From: Massiliimalia massiliensis
GTDB taxonomy: Bacteria > Bacillota > Clostridia > Oscillospirales > Ruminococcaceae
Assembly: GCF_900155615.1 (NCBI RefSeq)
Contig: NZ_FUHT01000002.1
Location: forward strand, 558,001 to 622,000
Reading direction: 5' to 3'
Length of the DNA stretch: 64,000 nucleotides
The position numbers were made by a program, and so were the translations under genes. The notes beneath the pieces are model-generated. The model worked only from the letters and a program-made list of their open reading frames with translations, was not told the DNA's origin and ran no database searches. Positions 14,899 to 25,207 of this stretch are shown in pieces (positions within the stretch are counted from its first letter, which is position 1; every line of letters starts with the position of its first letter).

Positions 14899-15648
14899 TT
14901 ACGCCCTGGTAAGGATTTTTGCACCGTCATTGGTAATCACAACGGTGTGTTCAAAATGGGCGGCAATGCTTCCTGAAGCAGTCACTGTTGTCCAGCCATC
15001 AGATAACACTCTAACGTCTTCCCCTACGAGGTTGATCATCGGTTCGATCGCCAGTGTCATCCCAGCCGCGAGCCGGACGCCCCGTCCTGCTGTTCCGAAA
15101 TTAGGAACCTCAGGATCCTCATGGAGTTTTCTGCCGACGCCGTGCCCCACAAACTTGCGCACCACACCGTACCCAAAGCTTTCTGCATGGGACTGCACCG
15201 CATGGCCGATATCTCCAATCCGGTTTCCCGGTTTTGCCGCTTCAATACCCTTGTATAAACATTCTTCCGTCACTCTGAGCAGCGCTTTTGCCTCGTCTGA
15301 GATTTCACCTACCGCAAAGGTGTAGGCGTTGTCTCCGTTAAACCCGTTATAAAACGCGCCAACGTCGACGCTGACAATATCGCCGTCATGCAGAATCCGC
15401 TTCTTGGAAGGGATCCCGTGAATGACTTCGTCGTTTATCGAAATACATGCGCTTGCAGGGAATCCACCGTATCCCAGGAAATTGGGCTTTGCACCAGTTG
15501 AAACGATATATTTGCGAATCGCTTCATCAATCTCCTTTGTCGAGACACCGGGATGCATATATTCACCTGCAACCTTTAATGCCTGTGCTGAAATCCGGCA
15601 TGCATCACTCATAACCCGAATCTCGCTGGCATTTTTTAAAGTTACCAT
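14899..15648 (-). CDS. map: Methionine aminopeptidase, type I
   Basis: 249 aa cytosolic metalloprotease that removes the initiator Met from nascent proteins. The pita-bread fold ligands are visible: SVDVGAFYNGFNGDNAYTF (two Asp), VGHGVGRKLHEDP (His), MTLAIEPMI (Glu) and HFEHTVVIT (Glu). It starts 3 bp after the adk stop codon, in the common adk-map-infA order. Confidence 0.97.
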   Translation of the reverse strand: MVTLKNASEIRVMSDACRISAQALKVAGEYMHPGVSTKEIDEAIRKYIVSTGAKPNFLGYGGFPASACISINDEVIHGIPSKKRILHDGDIVSVDVGAFYNGFNGDNAYTFAVGEISDEAKALLRVTEECLYKGIEAAKPGNRIGDIGHAVQSHAESFGYGVVRKFVGHGVGRKLHEDPEVPNFGTAGRGVRLAAGMTLAIEPMINLVGEDVRVLSDGWTTVTASGSIAAHFEHTVVITNDGAKILTRA

Positions 15649-15651
15649 CTA

Positions 15652-16284
15652 CTATGCCTCCAAGGCTTTCAAAGTTAAAGCAGAAGTATCTGCCACTTCC
15701 TCCTGACCCTCTACGATGGTCAGCTTTCCTGTCTTTTCATAGTAGTCTTTCAAAGGCTCGGTCTGCTCATGGTAAACGTGCAGACGATCTTTGATGGTAT
15801 CCGGGTGGTCGTCTTTTCTCTGAACGGTTTTCCCGCCGCATTTATCACAGGTTCCTTCCGCTTTAGAAGGCTTGTAATCCACATGGTAGGAAGCACCGCA
15901 GTCCTGGCAGACTCTTCTGCCGGAAAGGCGCTGCATGATTTTTTCATCCGCAACCTCAATATCAATCACCTTGTCGATCTGGATGCCCATTGCATCGAGT
16001 GCTTCAGCCTGCGGGACAGTTCTTGGGAAACCGTCGAGAATAAAACCGTTTTTGCAGTCATCCTTTGCAAGACGCTCTTTAATAATATCAATTACAACCT
16101 CGTCGGGTACCAAAGCACCAGAATCCATAAAGGATTTTGCCTTCAGTCCTAACTCTGTTCCGTTTTTGAGTGCTTCACGAATAATATTCCCGGTGGAAAT
16201 AGCCGGAATATTGAGATGTTCGCAAATCACCTCGGCCTGTGTTCCTTTTCCTGCTCCAGGAGCGCCTAATAAGATCAGATTCAT
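15652..16284 (-). CDS. adk: Adenylate kinase, zinc-lid type
   Basis: 210 aa; converts AMP and ATP to two ADP. P-loop GAPGAGKGT at residues 7-15, NMP-binding STGNIIREAL, and GFPRTVPQAEAL. The LID (about 125-160) has CQDCG and CDKCG, a four-cysteine zinc site typical of Gram-positive long-form enzymes. It follows secY by about 18 bp. Confidence 0.98.
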   Translation of the reverse strand: MNLILLGAPGAGKGTQAEVICEHLNIPAISTGNIIREALKNGTELGLKAKSFMDSGALVPDEVVIDIIKERLAKDDCKNGFILDGFPRTVPQAEALDAMGIQIDKVIDIEVADEKIMQRLSGRRVCQDCGASYHVDYKPSKAEGTCDKCGGKTVQRKDDHPDTIKDRLHVYHEQTEPLKDYYEKTGKLTIVEGQEEVADTSALTLKALEA

Positions 16285-16302
16285 CTGTTGACCTCCTCTG
16301 TC

Positions 16303-17595
16303 TTATTCCAAGAAGCCTCTGTGATGGCGCATAGTCATCTGAGATTCCAGCGTACGCATGGTATCCAGTGCAACCCCTACGATAATGATAATCGAAGTAC
16401 CACCCAGAGAAATGTTGACATCTGTCAGCCAGGTGAAAATAATTGGGAAAATCGCAATCGCACCGAGGAATAATGCACCCAACAGGGTAATCTTGGAAAT
16501 AACCTTCGAAATGAATGTTACAGTTGGTTTTCCCGGACGGATACCCGGAATAGCACCATTGTTGCTCTTGATATTGTTTGCGATCTCTACCGGATTGTAC
16601 TGGATCGCAATATAGAAATAGTTAAAAGCAATAATCAGCAGGAAATACAGGATCGCATAGGCAGCGCCTCTCGGTGAGAGAGCATTGAATACGTGATACC
16701 AGAAGCTGCCGGTTTTTGGTGTCCAGAACATCTGGATGGTGCTCGGCAAGGATAAAAATGCGCTTGCAAAGATGATCGGCATAACGCCGCTCATGCTGAC
16801 CTTGATCGGAATGTAGGAGGACTGTCCGCCATACATCTTCCGGCCGACCACACGTTTCGCATATGCTACCGGGATTCTCCGTTCTGCCGTTGTCATAATG
16901 ACAATAAACACAATAATTGCGGCAAAGACAATCAGGGTCAGCGGCACTACAAAGTAGTGGTATCCGCCTTTCTGGAACTCTGCCCACAAGACTTGAATGG
17001 CAGCCGGGCCTCTTGTGATAATTCCCGCAAACAGGATAATGGAAATCCCGTTGCCGATTCCCTTGTCATTGATCTGCTCACCCAGCCACATTACCAGGGC
17101 AGCACCTGCTGTGAATACCAGGATAATGGTAATCGCGGTGAACCATGTGGTGAAAGTGTTATCCAGATATGCCTCGGGGATCGCGTCATATCTTCTCATC
17201 AGGAAATAGTAGCCAACCGCCTGTAAAATAGCAATTGCCACTGTTGTCCAGCGAGTGATTTTGTTTAACTTTTTGCGGCCTTCGCCACCCTCTTTTGCCA
17301 TGCGTTCCAACGGACCAATCGCAACGGTCAAAAGCTGGATGATGATGCTCGCATTGATATAAGGTGTAATGGACATTGCAAAGATGGTTGCACTTTGGAA
17401 CGCACCACCGGAAAGCATGTTCAAGTACCCAAAGAAGTTGCTGCCGTCGCCAGTTAACGCCACTAAGGGTTCAGCGTCGATAAACGGAGCCGGGATTGCA
17501 GCACCAATTCTGAAGATGAGAAGGATCATCATTGTATAGAAGATCTTCCGTCTCAAATCAGGGTTCTTAAAGGCATTTCTAATTACTTCCAACAC
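16303..17595 (-). CDS. secY: Preprotein translocase subunit SecY
   Basis: 430 aa integral membrane channel of the Sec system, with ten hydrophobic segments. The plug region and the NKGIGNGISIILFAGI segment are standard, as is the cytosolic basic loop (TTAERRIPVAYAKR). It follows rplO by 1 bp, so it is translationally coupled to it. Partners SecE and SecG are not in the window. Confidence 0.98.
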   Translation of the reverse strand: MLEVIRNAFKNPDLRRKIFYTMMILLIFRIGAAIPAPFIDAEPLVALTGDGSNFFGYLNMLSGGAFQSATIFAMSITPYINASIIIQLLTVAIGPLERMAKEGGEGRKKLNKITRWTTVAIAILQAVGYYFLMRRYDAIPEAYLDNTFTTWFTAITIILVFTAGAALVMWLGEQINDKGIGNGISIILFAGIITRGPAAIQVLWAEFQKGGYHYFVVPLTLIVFAAIIVFIVIMTTAERRIPVAYAKRVVGRKMYGGQSSYIPIKVSMSGVMPIIFASAFLSLPSTIQMFWTPKTGSFWYHVFNALSPRGAAYAILYFLLIIAFNYFYIAIQYNPVEIANNIKSNNGAIPGIRPGKPTVTFISKVISKITLLGALFLGAIAIFPIIFTWLTDVNISLGGTSIIIIVGVALDTMRTLESQMTMRHHRGFLE

Positions 17596-17596
17596 C

Positions 17597-18040
17597 TTAC
17601 ATCACCTCGGTCTTTCCACCTGCTTTTTCAATTTTTTCAACCGCAGATTTGGAGAAAGCTGCCGCTTTCACAGTAAAGTTCTTTGTCACTTCACCATTGC
17701 CGAGAACTTTAATTCCGTCAAGGGTCTTTTTCACAAGACCTGCTTCAACGATTGCATTTGTATCGATGACAGCGCCATCTTCAAATTTCGCTTCCAAATC
17801 AGAGACATTGATGATCACATACTGTTTTGCAAAGATATTGTTGAATCCTCTTTTCGGAATACGTCTCTGCAAAGGCATCTGTCCGCCTTCAAATCCTGGT
17901 CTGACTCCGCCGCCAGAACGCGCCTTCTGCCCTTTGTGACCTTTCCCTGCTGTTTTACCATTACCAGAGCCATGTCCGCGACCAATTCTTTTTACATCCT
18001 TGGTGGAACCTGCTGCCGGTGATAACTCGTGCAGTTTCAT
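17597..18040 (-). CDS. rplO: 50S ribosomal protein L15
   Basis: 147 aa with the Gly/Lys-rich N-terminus ([20 protein letters not shown]) that threads into 23S rRNA and a globular C-terminal half ([14 protein letters not shown]-like core). Strong GGAGGT SD. Between rpmD and secY as usual. Confidence 0.97.
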   Translation of the reverse strand: MKLHELSPAAGSTKDVKRIGRGHGSGNGKTAGKGHKGQKARSGGGVRPGFEGGQMPLQRRIPKRGFNNIFAKQYVIINVSDLEAKFEDGAVIDTNAIVEAGLVKKTLDGIKVLGNGEVTKNFTVKAAAFSKSAVEKIEKAGGKTEVM

Positions 18041-18058
18041 TACACTCGCACCTCCTTG

Positions 18059-18238
18059 TTATCTTTCTGTGACCTCAACGAGGTGAGAAATCTTAAAGAC
18101 CTTCCCTCTGGTTGCGTCATTATCAGGTTGGGTGGTAACATCACCGATCTTGCGAAGCCCTAAGGATTCAGCAACGGCAATCTGAGTTTTCTTTGCGCCG
18201 ACAAGACTTCTTACCAGCTTCACATCTAACTGTGCCAT
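18059..18238 (-). CDS. rpmD: 50S ribosomal protein L30
   Basis: 59 aa, found by reading the rpsE-rplO gap. It starts MAQLDVKLVRSLVGAKKTQI and includes LGLRKIGD, the L30 signature, ending VEVTER. ATG 18238 is preceded by AGGAGG-type sequence. Normal length; position between S5 and L15 is standard. Confidence 0.95.
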   Translation of the reverse strand: MAQLDVKLVRSLVGAKKTQIAVAESLGLRKIGDVTTQPDNDATRGKVFKISHLVEVTER

Positions 18239-18253
18239 GAATCAGTGTCCTCC

Positions 18254-18754
18254 TTAACCTAAAATTTCGGAAACGGATTTTCCGCGGATCGCAGCAACTT
18301 CTTCTGCAGAACGAAGCGCGTTTAAGCCGTTGATTGTTGCTCTCACTACGTTGCAAGGATTGTTGGAACGCAGCGCTTTTGTACGGATATCTTTGATCCC
18401 GCAAGCTTCAACCACTGCACGGACAGGACCGCCCGCGATAACTCCAGTACCTTCCGGAGCCGGTTTCAGGAGAACGCGGCCAGCGCCAAATTCTCCGATG
18501 ATTTCGTGCGGAATCGAGGTTCCTCTCAGGGAAACCTTGATCAAGTTTTTCTTCGCGTCCTCGATGCCTTTTCTGATTGCATCCGGAACTTCGCCGGATT
18601 TGCCCAGACCAAAGCCAACGATACCATTCCCGTCGCCAACGACAACCAAAGCAGCGAATTTAAAGATCCGGCCGCCCTTTACCGTTTTGGATACACGGTT
18701 AATGGACACTACTTTTTCCTGCAATTCTAAACCTGTTGCATCTATTCTAGCCAA
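18254..18754 (-). CDS. rpsE: 30S ribosomal protein S5
   Basis: 166 aa. The double-stranded-RNA-binding-like N-terminal domain contains [27 protein letters not shown], and the C-terminal domain has [19 protein letters not shown]. It helps decoding accuracy and mRNA unwinding. AGGAGGT SD; follows rplR by 15 bp. Confidence 0.98.
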   Translation of the reverse strand: MARIDATGLELQEKVVSINRVSKTVKGGRIFKFAALVVVGDGNGIVGFGLGKSGEVPDAIRKGIEDAKKNLIKVSLRGTSIPHEIIGEFGAGRVLLKPAPEGTGVIAGGPVRAVVEACGIKDIRTKALRSNNPCNVVRATINGLNALRSAEEVAAIRGKSVSEILG

Positions 18755-18769
18755 ACGAATAACCTCCTC

Positions 18770-19129
18770 TTAGAATTTGAGGCCGCTCTCACGGGCTCCA
18801 TCAGCTAATTCTTTCACTCTTCCGTGATAGAGGTAACCGCCACGGTCAAATACGACAGTCTCGATCCCCTTTTCAACAGCTCTTTTACCCACTAACTGAC
18901 CTACTTTTTTTGCTGCTTCCTTGTTGCCGCCAACTCCTTCGAATTCTTTATCCATAGAAGAAGCGGAAACCAAAGTTACGCCGTTCACATCGTCGATCAG
19001 TTGTGCATAAATATGCTTACTGGAGCGGAATACGTTCAGGCGCGGACACGCTGCAGTTCCAGACACTTTTGCACGGACTCTGCGGTGTCTTTTTAATCTA
19101 GCCTTATTTTTATCAGGCCTATTCACCAT
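18770..19129 (-). CDS. rplR: 50S ribosomal protein L18
   Basis: 119 aa; binds 5S rRNA with L5. Basic N-terminus ([19 protein letters not shown]) and the conserved end ([30 protein letters not shown]). Normal length. Confidence 0.98.
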   Translation of the reverse strand: MVNRPDKNKARLKRHRRVRAKVSGTAACPRLNVFRSSKHIYAQLIDDVNGVTLVSASSMDKEFEGVGGNKEAAKKVGQLVGKRAVEKGIETVVFDRGGYLYHGRVKELADGARESGLKF

Positions 19130-19150
19130 TTGTCAGTCACTCCTTTAACC

Positions 19151-19693
19151 TTATTTACCCTTACCGGCTTTTCCTTCCTTACGCTGTACATATTCGCCAA
19201 GATAACGAATACCTTTTCCTTTGTAAGGTTCCGGCGGACGTTTTTCACGAACTTCAGCAGCGAACTGGCCAACCTTCTGCTTGTCTGGCCCGCTGATGAC
19301 AATTCTGTTCTGAGCCGGCACTTCGATCGAGATGCCATCGATTTCCGGCACAATGACCTGATGGGAGTAACCCAGGTTCATAACCAGGTCTTTGCCCTGT
19401 TTTGCACAACGGTAACCAACACCCTGGATTTCGAGCTCTTTCTTGAACCCTTCCGAAACGCCGACCACCATATTGGAGATCAGTGTTCTGGTTAATCCAT
19501 GGAGAGCCTTGTGCTGTTTTGTTTCACTCGGACGGGTTACGTTGATGACGCTGCCCTCAACGGTAACAACCATATCCGGATGTAAATCGCGTTCGAGAGT
19601 TCCCTTCGGGCCCTTCACAGTGATGTGATGGCCGTCGAGCTTTACCTCTACTCCGGAGGGAACATCGATCGGTTTTCTACCTATTCTAGACAT
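19151..19693 (-). CDS. rplF: 50S ribosomal protein L6
   Basis: 180 aa made of two repeated L6 domains: [17 protein letters not shown] at the start, and the C-terminal signature [14 protein letters not shown]. It lies near the GTPase centre and the sarcin-ricin loop. GGAGGA SD. Confidence 0.98.
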   Translation of the reverse strand: MSRIGRKPIDVPSGVEVKLDGHHITVKGPKGTLERDLHPDMVVTVEGSVINVTRPSETKQHKALHGLTRTLISNMVVGVSEGFKKELEIQGVGYRCAKQGKDLVMNLGYSHQVIVPEIDGISIEVPAQNRIVISGPDKQKVGQFAAEVREKRPPEPYKGKGIRYLGEYVQRKEGKAGKGK

Positions 19694-19705
19694 TCGTGTT
19701 CCTCC

Positions 19706-20104
19706 TTACCAAACAAATGCTAAGACTTCGCCGCCTACGTTCTGTTTTCTTGCTTCTCTGTCGGTCATAACACCTTTCGAAGTAGAAACGATCGCAATTC
19801 CTAAGCCCTTCATGACTTTCGGCATGTCTTCACAGCTTGTATAGATTCGCAGACCCGGTTTGGATACTCTGCGCAACCCTGTAATAATCTGAGTTTTGTT
19901 TTCACCGTATTTCAATGTCATACGGATAATGCCCTGTTTTCCATCGTCAATTACTTGGAAACCTTTCACATAGCCTTCATCCACCAGAATCTGGGCGATA
20001 GCCTTCTTCATATTGGATGCCGGAATGTCCACCGTTTCGTGTTTTGCTGAATTTGCATTTCTGATTCTGGTCAGCATATCAGCAATAGTATCGGTGATTT
20101 GCAT
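19706..20104 (-). CDS. rpsH: 30S ribosomal protein S8
   Basis: 132 aa. Typical [14 protein letters not shown] start and the C-terminal signature [18 protein letters not shown]. In bacteria where it has been studied, S8 represses spc-operon translation at the L5 mRNA. AGGAGG SD before ATG 20104. Confidence 0.98.
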   Translation of the reverse strand: MQITDTIADMLTRIRNANSAKHETVDIPASNMKKAIAQILVDEGYVKGFQVIDDGKQGIIRMTLKYGENKTQIITGLRRVSKPGLRIYTSCEDMPKVMKGLGIAIVSTSKGVMTDREARKQNVGGEVLAFVW

Positions 20105-20147
20105 TTGGTCAACCTCCTTTGCTCGTGCTTACAGCTTTTTAAGCATT

Positions 20148-20333
20148 TTACCAGCTTGCTTTTCTAACTCCTGGGATCTGTCCTTTATAAGCCAGCTCTC
20201 TGAAGCAAATACGGCAGATACCATATTTTCTCAGGTAAGCGTGCGGTCTTCCGCAGATTTTACATCTGTTATAAGCACGGGTGGAAAACTTCGGAGCGGC
20301 CTGCTGTTTGTTGATCATAGACTTCTTAGCCAT
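20148..20333 (-). CDS. rpsZ: 30S ribosomal protein S14, short zinc form
   Basis: 61 aa, the type Z paralogue. CKICG and CRIC make the four-cysteine zinc site; the basic N-terminus is [11 protein letters not shown]. It is located between rplE and rpsH as in Bacillus and clostridia. No non-zinc S14 is present in the window. Confidence 0.97.
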   Translation of the reverse strand: MAKKSMINKQQAAPKFSTRAYNRCKICGRPHAYLRKYGICRICFRELAYKGQIPGVRKASW

Positions 20334-20347
20334 TTTCAGTTCCTCCC

Positions 20348-20887
20348 TTACTTAGCGAACGGAGCGCCCATCAAAGTTAGTAACTCGCGGGCCTCTTCGT
20401 CGGTTTTTGCTGTTGTAACAAATGAAATATCCATACCACGGATTTTATCAATTTTATCATATTCAATTTCAGGGAAAATAAGCTGTTCTTTCAGACCGAC
20501 GGAGTAGTTTCCTCTGCCGTCGAAAGAGTTTGCGTTAATTCCTCTGAAGTCACGAACCCTCGGAAGCGCTACGTTGAAGAAGCGATCCAGGAATTCATAC
20601 ATCATTTCGCCGCGAAGCGTTACTTTCGCGCCGATTGGCATGCCTTCACGAAGTTTGAAGTTTGCAACTGATTTTCTAGCGCGGCAGATCAGCGGCTTCT
20701 GACCGGTAACCTTCGCCAAATCACCTACAACGGAATCCAAAATTTTGGAATTGCTTACTGCTTCGCCGCAAGCAACGTTCACGACGATTTTATCAAGCTT
20801 CGGAATCTGCATGACACTTTTGTACTCGAACTTTTTCATCAAAGCCGGAGCAACATCTTTCTGGTAATATTCCTTTAATCTTGCCAT
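20348..20887 (-). CDS. rplE: 50S ribosomal protein L5
   Basis: 179 aa; 5S rRNA-binding protein of the central protuberance. Signature region [16 protein letters not shown], then [21 protein letters not shown] and the [17 protein letters not shown] end. It follows rplX by 16 bp. Confidence 0.98.
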   Translation of the reverse strand: MARLKEYYQKDVAPALMKKFEYKSVMQIPKLDKIVVNVACGEAVSNSKILDSVVGDLAKVTGQKPLICRARKSVANFKLREGMPIGAKVTLRGEMMYEFLDRFFNVALPRVRDFRGINANSFDGRGNYSVGLKEQLIFPEIEYDKIDKIRGMDISFVTTAKTDEEARELLTLMGAPFAK

Positions 20888-20903
20888 ACTCTCTTCTCCT
20901 TAC

Positions 20904-21227
20904 TTAAAATGTTTCGCCGCAGTTCGCATGTTTGCAGACACGAACCTTTTTGCCGTCCTGTTCTGCGTGGCCAACTCTGGTCGGCTTTCCGCATTTCGGG
21001 CAAACAGGCATTACTTTGCAGGCATAAAGAGCTCCTTCGGCTTTTACAATCCCGCCTGTTTCACCCATCCTTCTCGGCTTCAGGTGCTTGGTGACAATGT
21101 TCAAGCCTTCAACAATGACTTTGCCTTCTTTCGGGCTTACTTCCAGGACTTTCCCTGTTTTGCCCTTATCTTTTCCGGAAATAACCATAACGGTATCGCC
21201 GGTTTTTACGTGCAATTTCTTATTCAT
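20904..21227 (-). CDS. rplX: 50S ribosomal protein L24
   Basis: 107 aa. N-terminal KOW motif ([22 protein letters not shown]) and the [14 protein letters not shown] stretch. The C-terminus carries CPKCG and a CKHANCG stretch, a probable zinc ribbon seen in clostridial L24. An assembly initiator of the 50S subunit. Confidence 0.97.
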   Translation of the reverse strand: MNKKLHVKTGDTVMVISGKDKGKTGKVLEVSPKEGKVIVEGLNIVTKHLKPRRMGETGGIVKAEGALYACKVMPVCPKCGKPTRVGHAEQDGKKVRVCKHANCGETF

Positions 21228-21243
21228 CTCATCGCACCTCCCA

Positions 21244-21612
21244 TTACAGCACTTCCGGAGCCAGAGATAAAATCTTCATGTAATCTTTATCACGAAGCTC
21301 TCTTGCAACCGGCCCAAAGATACGGGTGCCTCTTGGGTTTTTATCTTCTCTAATAATAACAGCAGCGTTTTCGTCGAATCTGATGTAAGATCCATCATCA
21401 CGGCGCAAACCTTTTGCTGAACGAACGATTACTGCTTTCACAACATCGCCTTTTTTGACAACGCCACCCGGTGCAGCCTTTTTCACGGAAGCTACAACGA
21501 CGTCCCCAATATTAGCGTACCTTCTGCGGGAACCGCCTAATACGCGGATACACATCAATTCTTTTGCTCCGGTATTATCGGCAACCTTCAGGTAAGTTTG
21601 CATCTGAATCAC
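21244..21612 (-). CDS. rplN: 50S ribosomal protein L14
   Basis: 122 aa. Family core [21 protein letters not shown] and [14 protein letters not shown], ending LSLAPEVL. It forms an intersubunit bridge and contacts L19 (not in window). First of the spc group by the E. coli division, but no separate promoter is evident here. Confidence 0.98.
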   Translation of the reverse strand: MIQMQTYLKVADNTGAKELMCIRVLGGSRRRYANIGDVVVASVKKAAPGGVVKKGDVVKAVIVRSAKGLRRDDGSYIRFDENAAVIIREDKNPRGTRIFGPVARELRDKDYMKILSLAPEVL

Positions 21613-21680
21613 AGTGCGTTCCTCCTTTCGGTTTTAACGAAAATATACTTGAACCAAAGTAGCTGAAATTCCACAAAGGC

Positions 21681-21938
21681 TTATTTCGCCTTTTCTACGA
21701 TTTCAACAACTCTCCATCTTTTGTCTTTGGACAGCGGACGGGTTTCCATCAGCATCACTTTATCGCCGACGCCGCACATATTGGTTTCATCATGTGCCTT
21801 GAGCTTAATGGTGCGCTTGATGATCTTTTTATAGAGAGGGTGTCTGACATTGTCAGCAATGGAAACAACTACGGTTTTGTCCATCTTGTCGCTGACTACC
21901 ATGCCGACCCTTGTTTTTCTGAGGTTTCTTTCACTCAT
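21681..21938 (-). CDS. rpsQ: 30S ribosomal protein S17
   Basis: 85 aa OB-fold protein: [20 protein letters not shown], then [23 protein letters not shown]. Primary binder of 16S rRNA. Short spacer from rpmC. Confidence 0.98.
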   Translation of the reverse strand: MSERNLRKTRVGMVVSDKMDKTVVVSIADNVRHPLYKKIIKRTIKLKAHDETNMCGVGDKVMLMETRPLSKDKRWRVVEIVEKAK

Positions 21939-21957
21939 CGCTTAATCTCCCTTCCTA

Positions 21958-22155
21958 TTATTCCGCTTTCAGTTCCTGCTCACGAATCACCGTCTGAATG
22001 CGAGCAATATCTTTTTTGACCGCTTTGATCCGCATTGGGTTATCAAGTTGATTCACAGCGAGCTGGAAACGAAGGTTGAAGAGCTCTGCTTTGAGATCTC
22101 TCAGTTTCTGATTCAATTCAACAAGTGACATTTCTCTGATTTCATTAGCTTTCAT
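21958..22155 (-). CDS. rpmC: 50S ribosomal protein L29
   Basis: 65 aa of two antiparallel helices, [18 protein letters not shown] and on, with the [15 protein letters not shown] end. It lies at the tunnel exit beside L23. Its ATG overlaps the rplP stop. Confidence 0.97.
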   Translation of the reverse strand: MKANEIREMSLVELNQKLRDLKAELFNLRFQLAVNQLDNPMRIKAVKKDIARIQTVIREQELKAE

Positions 22156-22580
22156 TATTGCTCACCACCTGTTTCTTCCTTAGTCACAAACTTACATTTC
22201 AACGGAAGCTTGTGCATCGCGAGTCTCATTGCTTCACGGGCGATCTCTTCAGAAACGCCTGCGATTTCAAACAAAACCCTGCCCGGTTTTACAACCGCTA
22301 CCCAGTATTCCGGGGAGCCTTTACCTTTACCCATTCGGGTTTCAGCCGGCTGCTGTGTAACCGGTTTGTCTGGGAAAATTTTAATCCAAACTTGACCACC
22401 ACGTTTGATATAACGGGTCATCGCGATACGAGCGGCCTCGATCTGGTTGGAAGTAATCCATGCTGGTTCCAAAGCCTGGATGCCGTATTCGCCGTGGCTT
22501 ACAAAGTTGCCGCGGGTGGCTTTCCCTTTCATTCTGCCGCGCTGCTGGCGACGGTGTTTTACACGTTTTGGCAATAACAT
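22155..22580 (-). CDS. rplP: 50S ribosomal protein L16
   Basis: 141 aa. [19 protein letters not shown] start and the [20 protein letters not shown] loop that reaches toward the peptidyl-transferase centre. Its start overlaps the rpsC stop. Confidence 0.98.
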   Translation of the reverse strand: MLLPKRVKHRRQQRGRMKGKATRGNFVSHGEYGIQALEPAWITSNQIEAARIAMTRYIKRGGQVWIKIFPDKPVTQQPAETRMGKGKGSPEYWVAVVKPGRVLFEIAGVSEEIAREAMRLAMHKLPLKCKFVTKEETGGEQ

Positions 22581-23278
22581 TATTTACTTCCTCCTTCCCT
22601 GCGAGGTCTTCTGCGATTGTTTCTCGGAGCCTCTACCTTCGGCAGTTCTCCTTTCAAAACTTCGCCTTTATAGATCCAAACCTTAACGCCGATTTTACCA
22701 TAGGTGGTGTCGGCTTCAGCGAAACCATAGTCGATGTCAGCCCGCAGGGTCTGCAGCGGGATGGTGCCTTCATGGTAATCTTCGCTGCGGGCAATTTCAG
22801 CGCCGCCCAAACGTCCGGATACGCGGGTTTTGATTCCCTTTGCGCCCAGTCTCATGGTACGGCCGATTGCCTGTTTCATCGCGCGGCGGAAGGAAACACG
22901 GCGTTCCAACTGTCCGGCAATATTTTCAGCTACAAGCTGTGCGCTTAAATCCGGCTGTTTTACCTCAACAATGTTGACAATAACCGGCTTGTTCAGCATT
23001 TTTTCCAACTGTTTGCGCAGTTTTTCGATTTCAGAACCGCCTCTGCCGATAACAATACCCGGCTTCGCGCAGTGGATGTGGATTCTTACTTTTAACGCAT
23101 CACGCTCGATTTCGATACGCGGTACGCCGGCTGCATATAAGGTTTTCTTCAAGAACTTACGGACTTTATAGTCTTCCACTAAAGTATCGCCGAAAGTGCT
23201 GTCTTTCGCAAACCAGCGGGAATCCCAATTCTTAATAACGCCCACTCTCAATCCATGTGGGTTTACTTTTTGTCCCAT
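22580..23278 (-). CDS. rpsC: 30S ribosomal protein S3
   Basis: 232 aa. The KH domain holds the [15 protein letters not shown] loop (GxxG) and the C-terminal domain has GARIxR-like [18 protein letters not shown]. It forms the mRNA entry helicase with S4 and S5. A basic tail ends the protein. Confidence 0.98.
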   Translation of the reverse strand: MGQKVNPHGLRVGVIKNWDSRWFAKDSTFGDTLVEDYKVRKFLKKTLYAAGVPRIEIERDALKVRIHIHCAKPGIVIGRGGSEIEKLRKQLEKMLNKPVIVNIVEVKQPDLSAQLVAENIAGQLERRVSFRRAMKQAIGRTMRLGAKGIKTRVSGRLGGAEIARSEDYHEGTIPLQTLRADIDYGFAEADTTYGKIGVKVWIYKGEVLKGELPKVEAPRNNRRRPRREGGSK

Positions 23279-23298
23279 AGTTTACCTCCTCTTTCAGC

Positions 23299-23634
23299 TT
23301 ATTCCTTTTCTTTCAGAACAATTGTAATATGGGATGTTCTTTTCAGAACTCGGAATGCACGGCCCTGTGCTCTTGGTCTGATTCTTTTCAGAATAGGACC
23401 CGGGCAAACAAAACACTCAGCGACATAAAGATTATCTTTATCCATAGCGTGATTGTTTTCTGCATTAGCAATGGCCGATTTCAGAAGTTTTTCAAGCTGT
23501 TCACAAGCAGCTTTAGGTGTGTGTTTCAAGATAGCCATTGCCATGTCGGCGTCTTTGCCTCTGATTAAGTCAAGAACAATCTGGACCTTGCGAGGAGCAA
23601 TACGGGCATATCTTAAATGTGCTTTTGCTTCCAT
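23299..23634 (-). CDS. rplV: 50S ribosomal protein L22
   Basis: 111 aa. [20 protein letters not shown] start, and the beta-hairpin ([21 protein letters not shown]) that lines the exit tunnel near the macrolide site. Normal length. Confidence 0.98.
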   Translation of the reverse strand: MEAKAHLRYARIAPRKVQIVLDLIRGKDADMAMAILKHTPKAACEQLEKLLKSAIANAENNHAMDKDNLYVAECFVCPGPILKRIRPRAQGRAFRVLKRTSHITIVLKEKE

Positions 23635-23656
23635 TTAAAATCCTCCTTCCGGCCTA

Positions 23657-23938
23657 TTATTTACCATTATTTGAAGTTTTCGATCCAGCGTGGCCTCTGT
23701 AGGTTCTGGTCGGAGCGAATTCGCCCAACTTATGACCTACCATATCTTCCGTTACATAAACCGGAACGTGTTTGCGCCCGTCATGTACTGCGAATGTATG
23801 ACCAACGAAATCTGGGAAAATAGTGGAAGCACGGCTCCAGGTTTTCAGAACCTTCTTCTCACCAGCTTCATTCATTGCGATAACTCTTTTTAACAGGACC
23901 GGCTGTACATAAGGTCCCTTTTTAATGCTTCTACCCAT
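23657..23938 (-). CDS. rpsS: 30S ribosomal protein S19
   Basis: 93 aa. [11 protein letters not shown] start and the signature [17 protein letters not shown]. Part of the 30S head next to S13. Normal length and place. Confidence 0.98.
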   Translation of the reverse strand: MGRSIKKGPYVQPVLLKRVIAMNEAGEKKVLKTWSRASTIFPDFVGHTFAVHDGRKHVPVYVTEDMVGHKLGEFAPTRTYRGHAGSKTSNNGK

Positions 23939-23959
23939 GATTCATCTGCCTCCCTTCAC

Positions 23960-24790
23960 TTACTTATCATTTCTGCGTTTTACGATAAATTTATCGGAGC
24001 GATGATGTTTCTTTCGGGTTTTGTAACCCAGGGTCGGTTTGCCCCACGGAGATACAGGTCCCGGACGGCCGATCGGGGATTTACCCTCACCACCACCGTG
24101 CGGGTGGTCGCATGGGTTCATGACAGAACCGCGAACGGTCGGTCTCCAGCCCATATGACGTTTTTTACCAGCTTTACCGATGTTGACGTTTTCGTGGTCG
24201 GTGTTTCCAACCTGGCCAACAGTCGCCATACACTCAACCGGAACATTTCTCAGCTCTCCAGACGGCAGTCTGATCAGCGCATAGGCGCCTTCTTTTGCCA
24301 TCAACTGAGCCTGGTTGCCGGCAGAACGGACGAGCTGAGCGCCTTTTCCCGGATACAGCTCCACATTGTGGATAAAGGTACCTACAGGGATGTTGACAAA
24401 CGGCAGCGCGTTGCCCGGTTTGATATCAGCATCCGGGCCGGAGCTGACTACGTCGCCAACATTAAGGCCAAGCGGAGCGATGATATATCTCTTTTCGCCG
24501 TCTTCATACTGCAGCAGGGCAATATGAGCGGAACGGTTTGGGTCATATTCCAGAGACAGGACGGTCGCGTTGCCCGCTTTGTCTCTCTTGAAATCGATGA
24601 TACGGTATTTTTTTCTGTTTCCGCCACCACGGTGACGAACAGTGATTCTACCATAGCTGTTACGGCCTGAATTTTTCTTTAAGCTTTCTAAAAGACTTTT
24701 TTCAGGAGCAACTTTGGACAGCCCGCTGTAATCAGTGACAGTCATCTGTCTTCTGGACGGGGTTGTCGGTTTGTAAGACTTGATAGCCAT
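23960..24790 (-). CDS. rplB: 50S ribosomal protein L2
   Basis: 276 aa. Contains [19 protein letters not shown] and the C-terminal signature [20 protein letters not shown] with the conserved His needed for peptidyl transfer. It is separated from rplW by a 120 bp spacer, the longest inside the S10 part, which folds into a hairpin. Confidence 0.98.
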   Translation of the reverse strand: MAIKSYKPTTPSRRQMTVTDYSGLSKVAPEKSLLESLKKNSGRNSYGRITVRHRGGGNRKKYRIIDFKRDKAGNATVLSLEYDPNRSAHIALLQYEDGEKRYIIAPLGLNVGDVVSSGPDADIKPGNALPFVNIPVGTFIHNVELYPGKGAQLVRSAGNQAQLMAKEGAYALIRLPSGELRNVPVECMATVGQVGNTDHENVNIGKAGKKRHMGWRPTVRGSVMNPCDHPHGGGEGKSPIGRPGPVSPWGKPTLGYKTRKKHHRSDKFIVKRRNDK

Positions 24791-24853
24791 TACGGTTTCA
24801 CTCTCCTTATTTTCGGTTTAGCGAGGTACTTTCCTTTCGGTTTCAGAAAGGGT

Positions 24854-24901
24854 TGCCTCATACATCACCTGAGAGGGATCGCCCTCCCAAATCATCAGGC
24901 A
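24854..24901 (-). promoter_or_regulatory. Hairpin in the rplW-rplB spacer
   Basis: CCTGA (24868-24872) pairs with TCAGG (24895-24899), enclosing an overlapping, partly competing GAGGG-ATCG-CCCTC hairpin at 24873-24886. No T run follows, so it is not a terminator. It could be a protein-binding site on the mRNA. Confidence 0.45.
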
Positions 24902-24910
24902 TTTGCCCGA

Positions 24911-25207
24911 TTACAGCATTCCTTCAAAGAATTCAATCGTTTTAGAACCTTCGGTTAAAGTAACGACAGCCTTTTTCCAATCCGGCTTATAGCCCTCGCT
25001 GCGGCCCATTCTTTTAAAACGGCCCTTTACGCTAATGGTATTCACCTTAGCCACTTTAACGCCAAACAGTTCTTCTACCGCTTTCGCAATTTCGATTTTA
25101 TTTGCATTCTTCGCAACTTTGAAGGTGTATTTTTTAAATTCCTGAGCCATCATGGAATTTTCAGTGATGATCGGCTTAATGATAATATCCTGAGCAACTT
25201 TAATCAT
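24911..25207 (-). CDS. rplW: 50S ribosomal protein L23
   Basis: 98 aa. Start [19 protein letters not shown] and core [15 protein letters not shown]. It is the docking site at the tunnel exit for trigger factor and SRP. Its ATG overlaps the rplD stop by one base. Confidence 0.97.
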   Translation of the reverse strand: MIKVAQDIIIKPIITENSMMAQEFKKYTFKVAKNANKIEIAKAVEELFGVKVAKVNTISVKGRFKRMGRSEGYKPDWKKAVVTLTEGSKTIEFFEGML

